From Acidobacteriota bacterium (GTDB taxonomy: Bacteria; Actinomycetota; Acidimicrobiia; Spongiisociales; UBA5794), in NCBI GenBank assembly GCA_022574065.1, contig JACZST010000097.1, forward strand, positions 1-7,252: a DNA stretch of 7,252 bases, given 5' to 3'. Shown one piece after another: positions 5,134-7,252 of the stretch. Each line of letters begins with the position of its first letter. The stretch's first letter is position 1. The translations under genes and the position numbers were made by a program. Below the pieces are notes generated by a model. It saw nothing but the letters and a program-made list of their open reading frames with translations, made no database searches and had not been told where the DNA came from.

Positions 5134-6003
5134 GTGCCACACCCGCGACTCGTCGACGCCAACGGAATCCAACTCGCCGTCACCGAAGCCGGAGAAGGGG
5201 CGCCGGTCGTGTTGGTTCACGGTTTTCCCGAGCTCGCTTACTCGTGGCGCCACCAACTCCCTGCCCTCGCCAACGCCGGGCTGCGTGCCATCGCTTACGA
5301 CCAGCGCGGCTACGGGGAATCATCCAAACCCGAGCCGATCGAGGCTTACGCCATCACTGCCCTCGTTGATGACCTGATCGGGCTGCTCGATGCCGAGGAA
5401 ATCGATTCGGCCGCGCTCGTCGGCCACGACTGGGGCAGCATCGTGGTGTGGAGCGCCGCAGTGATGTTCCCGGAGCGGGTGTCCACGGTGGTCAGCCTCA
5501 ACGTTCCGTACCGCGGCTGGTGCACCGGGTTCCCCTCGATCGACTTTATCGAGGAGCACCTCGTCGATCGCTTCGGCTACGTCCTGTACTTCCAGGAACC
5601 GGGCCGGGTGGAGAAGTCCTTTGCTGCCGATCCTGCGCGGTGGTTGAAGCGGTCCTACCAGGGCGTCACCGCTAACACCGAGTTCCAGACGGAGGATGAT
5701 TTCGCCTTCTACGTGGACGCCTTCACCGCAGGCGGCATCACCGGACCGGTCAACTACTACCGCAACATCGACGCCAACATCGAAGCCACGGCACACCTCA
5801 AGGACGCTGCGGTGAGCCAACCGACGCTGATGGTTACCACGGAGTACGACCCGGTCCTTCCGGCGAGCCTCGCTGAGGGAATGGACCGCTGGGTGCCCGA
5901 CCTGCGGATTGCTCACATCGAGAACTGTGGTCACTGGACCCAGCAGGAGCAGCCCGACAGGGTGAACGAGCTGCTCACCGGCTTTCTTGCTAAGACCGGG
6001 TAA
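5134..6003 (+). CDS. Alpha/beta-hydrolase, soluble epoxide hydrolase type
   Basis: This 289-residue protein matches the epoxide-hydrolase branch of the alpha/beta-hydrolase fold. It has the oxyanion motif H-G-F-P-E (29-33) followed by S-W-R-H-Q, and D-Q-R-G-Y-G-E-S-S (56-64). The nucleophile elbow is V-G-H-D-W-G-S with nucleophile Asp99, and the acid is Asp239 in E-Y-D-P. The base is His267 in N-C-G-H-W. The cap domain has Y-F-Q-E-P-G (152-157) and V-N-Y-Y-R-N (206-211), so Tyr152 and Tyr208 can serve as the two ring-opening tyrosines. All five catalytic residues are therefore present, and hydrolysis of an epoxide to a diol via an Asp ester is the likely reaction. Asp rather than Ser as nucleophile excludes an esterase; haloalkane dehalogenase is disfavoured by the cap tyrosines. 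The frame extends upstream to 5032, but that region overlaps the divergent gene. GTG 5134 fits the fold's start and the -10 spacing. Confidence 0.92.
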   Translation: MPHPRLVDANGIQLAVTEAGEGAPVVLVHGFPELAYSWRHQLPALANAGLRAIAYDQRGYGESSKPEPIEAYAITALVDDLIGLLDAEEIDSAALVGHDWGSIVVWSAAVMFPERVSTVVSLNVPYRGWCTGFPSIDFIEEHLVDRFGYVLYFQEPGRVEKSFAADPARWLKRSYQGVTANTEFQTEDDFAFYVDAFTAGGITGPVNYYRNIDANIEATAHLKDAAVSQPTLMVTTEYDPVLPASLAEGMDRWVPDLRIAHIENCGHWTQQEQPDRVNELLTGFLAKTG

Positions 6004-6008
6004 CACTT

Positions 6009-6021
6009 CGCCACCGTGGCG
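6009..6021. promoter_or_regulatory. Perfect 13-bp palindrome upstream of the NYN gene
   Basis: CGCCAC-C-GTGGCG is a 6-1-6 inverted repeat placed six bases after the hydrolase stop and five bases before the -10 of the NYN gene, in the -35 zone. As RNA it could only form a 4-bp hairpin and lacks a T-run, so an operator is likelier than a terminator. Confidence 0.4.
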
Positions 6022-6026
6022 CCTGA

Positions 6027-6032
6027 TACGCT
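6027..6032 (+). promoter_or_regulatory. Candidate -10 element for a leaderless NYN-gene mRNA
   Basis: TACGCT, preceded by TGA (an extended TGn -10), fits TANNNT and ends 6 nt before the ATG at 6039. There is no Shine-Dalgarno, and another ATG at 6035 is out of frame. Together these favour initiation at 6039 on a leaderless transcript. Confidence 0.5.
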
Positions 6033-6038
6033 GCATGG

Positions 6039-7043
6039 ATGGCAGACGAACGCATCGCCGCATTCATCGACTACGAGAACCTCGCCATCGGTGCCCGCGA
6101 GGATCTCGGCATCGAGTTCCAGTTCAAGCCGATTGCCGATGCCCTTGCCGAGCGGGGCAGGGTGGTGGTGCGGCGGGCGTACGCCGACTGGACGCATTTC
6201 GACAAGGACCGCCACATGCTGACGGCCAACCAGGTGGAGCTGATCGAGATCCCGCAACGCAAGGGCGTCGTGCGCAAGAACGCCGCCGACATCAAGATGG
6301 CTGTGGATGCCGTCGAGCTCGCCTTCGAACGTGAGTACGTCACCGCGTTTGCGGTATGCACGGGTGATTCCGACTTCACTCCGCTGGTGCACAAGCTGCG
6401 CGAACTCAACCGATTCGTCATCGGGATCGGGTTGAAGGCGTCGACCTCTGCGCTGCTGCCGGCGGCGTGCGATGAGTTTCTGTTCTACGAGAATCTGACA
6501 GGGGTAGACGTTCCAGATCGCAAGCCGGTGAAGCAACCACAGCCGGCGATATCGGCGGATACCACCGCCCCCGAGGCGGTGATCCTCCCCACACTGACCG
6601 GTCTCATCCGTGCCGGCGATGGCGAGGTCCGGGCGTCGATGGTGAAACGAGCCCTGCTGCGCAAGGATCCCACCTTCACCGAGGGCGACTACGGTTTTCG
6701 CGGGTTCCGCGAGCTGTTGCGCCACCTCGAGGAGAGGGGCGTCCTGGCCCTCGACGAGGGCCGCGGTGGAGGCGACCCCATCGTGACCTTCCCCGATCGG
6801 GGGAGGGGAGAGGACGCCGCCTTCGGCATGCTCCACGACGTGGTGGCGGAGCTGGCAAAGGAGGGCGGCCAAGTGCACCTGTCCGGCCTCAAGGACGAGA
6901 TGCGAAAGCGCCAGCCCGACTTCTCCGAGAAGCGACTCGGGTACTCCGGGTTCCTTCAGTTCGTCAAGGCCGCCAACGCCCGCGGCTACGTCGACTACGA
7001 GTTTTCGGACGAAGCCGACGGGTATGTGCTGACCGCTTCGTAG
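6039..7043 (+). CDS. NYN-domain (LabA/DUF88-like) putative RNase with two OST-HTH/LOTUS domains
   Basis: The 334 residues contain an N-terminal NYN (PIN-like) nuclease domain at 1-152 with the expected acidic set: Asp11 in F-I-D-Y-E-N (Asn14 also conserved), Asp84 in A-A-D-I-K-M-A-V-D, and Asp110/Asp112 in T-G-D-S-D-F. These residues would bind divalent metal for RNA cleavage. A linker (153-177) leads to two OST-HTH/LOTUS modules, about 178-253 and 258-333. They share the pattern D/P-x-F-(T/S)-E followed by Y/G-(F/Y)-x-G-F (217-223 and 301-305) and a C-terminal G-V-L or G-Y-V. LOTUS domains bind RNA in eukaryotic proteins such as MARF1 and Oskar, so a guided or selective RNase or RNA-turnover factor is likely. 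The RNA target is unknown. It follows the hydrolase by 35 bp but appears to have its own promoter. Confidence 0.92.
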   Translation: MADERIAAFIDYENLAIGAREDLGIEFQFKPIADALAERGRVVVRRAYADWTHFDKDRHMLTANQVELIEIPQRKGVVRKNAADIKMAVDAVELAFEREYVTAFAVCTGDSDFTPLVHKLRELNRFVIGIGLKASTSALLPAACDEFLFYENLTGVDVPDRKPVKQPQPAISADTTAPEAVILPTLTGLIRAGDGEVRASMVKRALLRKDPTFTEGDYGFRGFRELLRHLEERGVLALDEGRGGGDPIVTFPDRGRGEDAAFGMLHDVVAELAKEGGQVHLSGLKDEMRKRQPDFSEKRLGYSGFLQFVKAANARGYVDYEFSDEADGYVLTAS

Positions 7044-7115
7044 CGCGTAGCACCAAATACGCCGAGCCTGCCGATACGCGGTAGGTTGACGTCGTATTGA
7101 TCCAGCGTCATCGAC

Positions 7116-7123
7116 GAGGAGGT
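7116..7123 (+). promoter_or_regulatory. Strong Shine-Dalgarno for the SnoaL-like gene
   Basis: GAGGAGGT lies 5 nt before GTG 7129 and is the strongest ribosome-binding site in the window, in contrast with the SD-less starts of the neighbours. TTGACG at 7086-7091 is a possible -35, but no good -10 follows at 16-18 nt. Confidence 0.7.
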
Positions 7124-7128
7124 ACGCG

Positions 7129-7252
7129 GTGTCCGCGGACGACAACAAAGCGCTGCTCGAGGGATATCTCAGGGAGGTTTGGGGGGAAGGTAACCCAGAG
7201 GCGGCAGAGCGCTTTGTCGCCCCCAACTACAAGCGCCACATGTCACCAAAGG
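7129..7252 (+). CDS. SnoaL-like (ester cyclase / NTF2-fold) protein, N-terminal part
   Basis: The frame opens at GTG 7129 behind a strong Shine-Dalgarno and stays open to the window edge, giving 41 codons. The residues N-K-A-L-L-E-G-Y-L-R-E-V-W-G-E-G-N-P-E-A are followed by F-V-A-P-N-Y-K-R-H. This matches the first helices and the APxYxxH loop of SnoaL-like proteins of the NTF2-like superfamily. Members include polyketide cyclases and many small proteins of unknown substrate, usually about 130-150 residues, so most of the gene is missing here. Calling it a cyclase would go beyond the evidence. It is probably transcribed separately from the NYN gene, whose stop is 85 bp upstream. Confidence 0.75.
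   Translation, partial: MSADDNKALLEGYLREVWGEGNPEAAERFVAPNYKRHMSPK

Noticed and set aside
7075..7130. TACGCGGT repeated at 7075-7082 and 7123-7130, and again at 17-24
   Set aside because: One copy overlaps the SnoaL-like start and one is in coding sequence. An 8-mer recurring this often in GC-rich DNA is not strong evidence of function.
5931..7226. 431-codon open frame on the minus strand
   Set aside because: It lies antisense to the NYN gene, which has clear domain motifs, and its translation shows no recognisable fold or motif. Long antisense frames are expected opposite GC-rich genes with strong third-position bias.
1..7252. tRNA, rRNA, CRISPR array, insertion sequence or phage genes
   Set aside because: No T-arm consensus with acceptor stem, no regular repeat-spacer array, no transposase or integrase motifs and no terminal inverted repeats were seen.

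Overview
The window is GC-rich bacterial DNA with dense short-spaced genes, GTG starts, Thr/Pro-rich secreted linkers, an ECF sigma factor with a membrane partner, and several starts that look leaderless. This points to a high-GC actinobacterium, possibly an uncultured Acidimicrobiia-like lineage. That placement is inferred from style and gene content; no marker gene is present.

Layout. Bases 1-687 (+) hold the 3' end of a helical, TPR-like protein whose start lies outside the window. It converges, with two bases between stops, on a lipoprotein with degenerate Asp-box repeats (690-1877, -). A PaaI-like hotdog thioesterase (1943-2401, +) is divergent from the lipoprotein across 65 bp. Bases 2402-2848 contain no convincing protein gene. 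They carry three TGAACA(TT) repeats at 21-22 bp spacing, a run of strong hairpins, and an intrinsic terminator with a six-C loop. I read this as a probable small structured RNA gene, followed by the promoter of the next operon. That operon (2849-4353, +) encodes an ECF sigma factor and a translationally coupled (ATGA overlap) single-pass membrane protein with two extracytoplasmic Ig-like domains. The second protein sits where an anti-sigma factor normally would but lacks a recognisable zinc anti-sigma domain.

A membrane-anchored TlpA-like thioredoxin (4447-5085, -) and an epoxide-hydrolase-type alpha/beta hydrolase (5134-6003, +) diverge from a 48-bp spacer. Then come a NYN-domain putative RNase with two OST-HTH/LOTUS domains (6039-7043, +) and the first 41 codons of a SnoaL-like protein (7129 to the window end, +).

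How they work together: only the sigma/membrane-protein pair is a clear functional unit, probably sensing an envelope signal and changing transcription. The RNA locus just upstream could be an independent sRNA. The hydrolase, thioesterase, thioredoxin and SnoaL genes look like ordinary single-gene metabolic or envelope functions. The parts most worth a second look are the RNA locus with its phased repeats, the unusual sigma partner, and the NYN-LOTUS-LOTUS protein.
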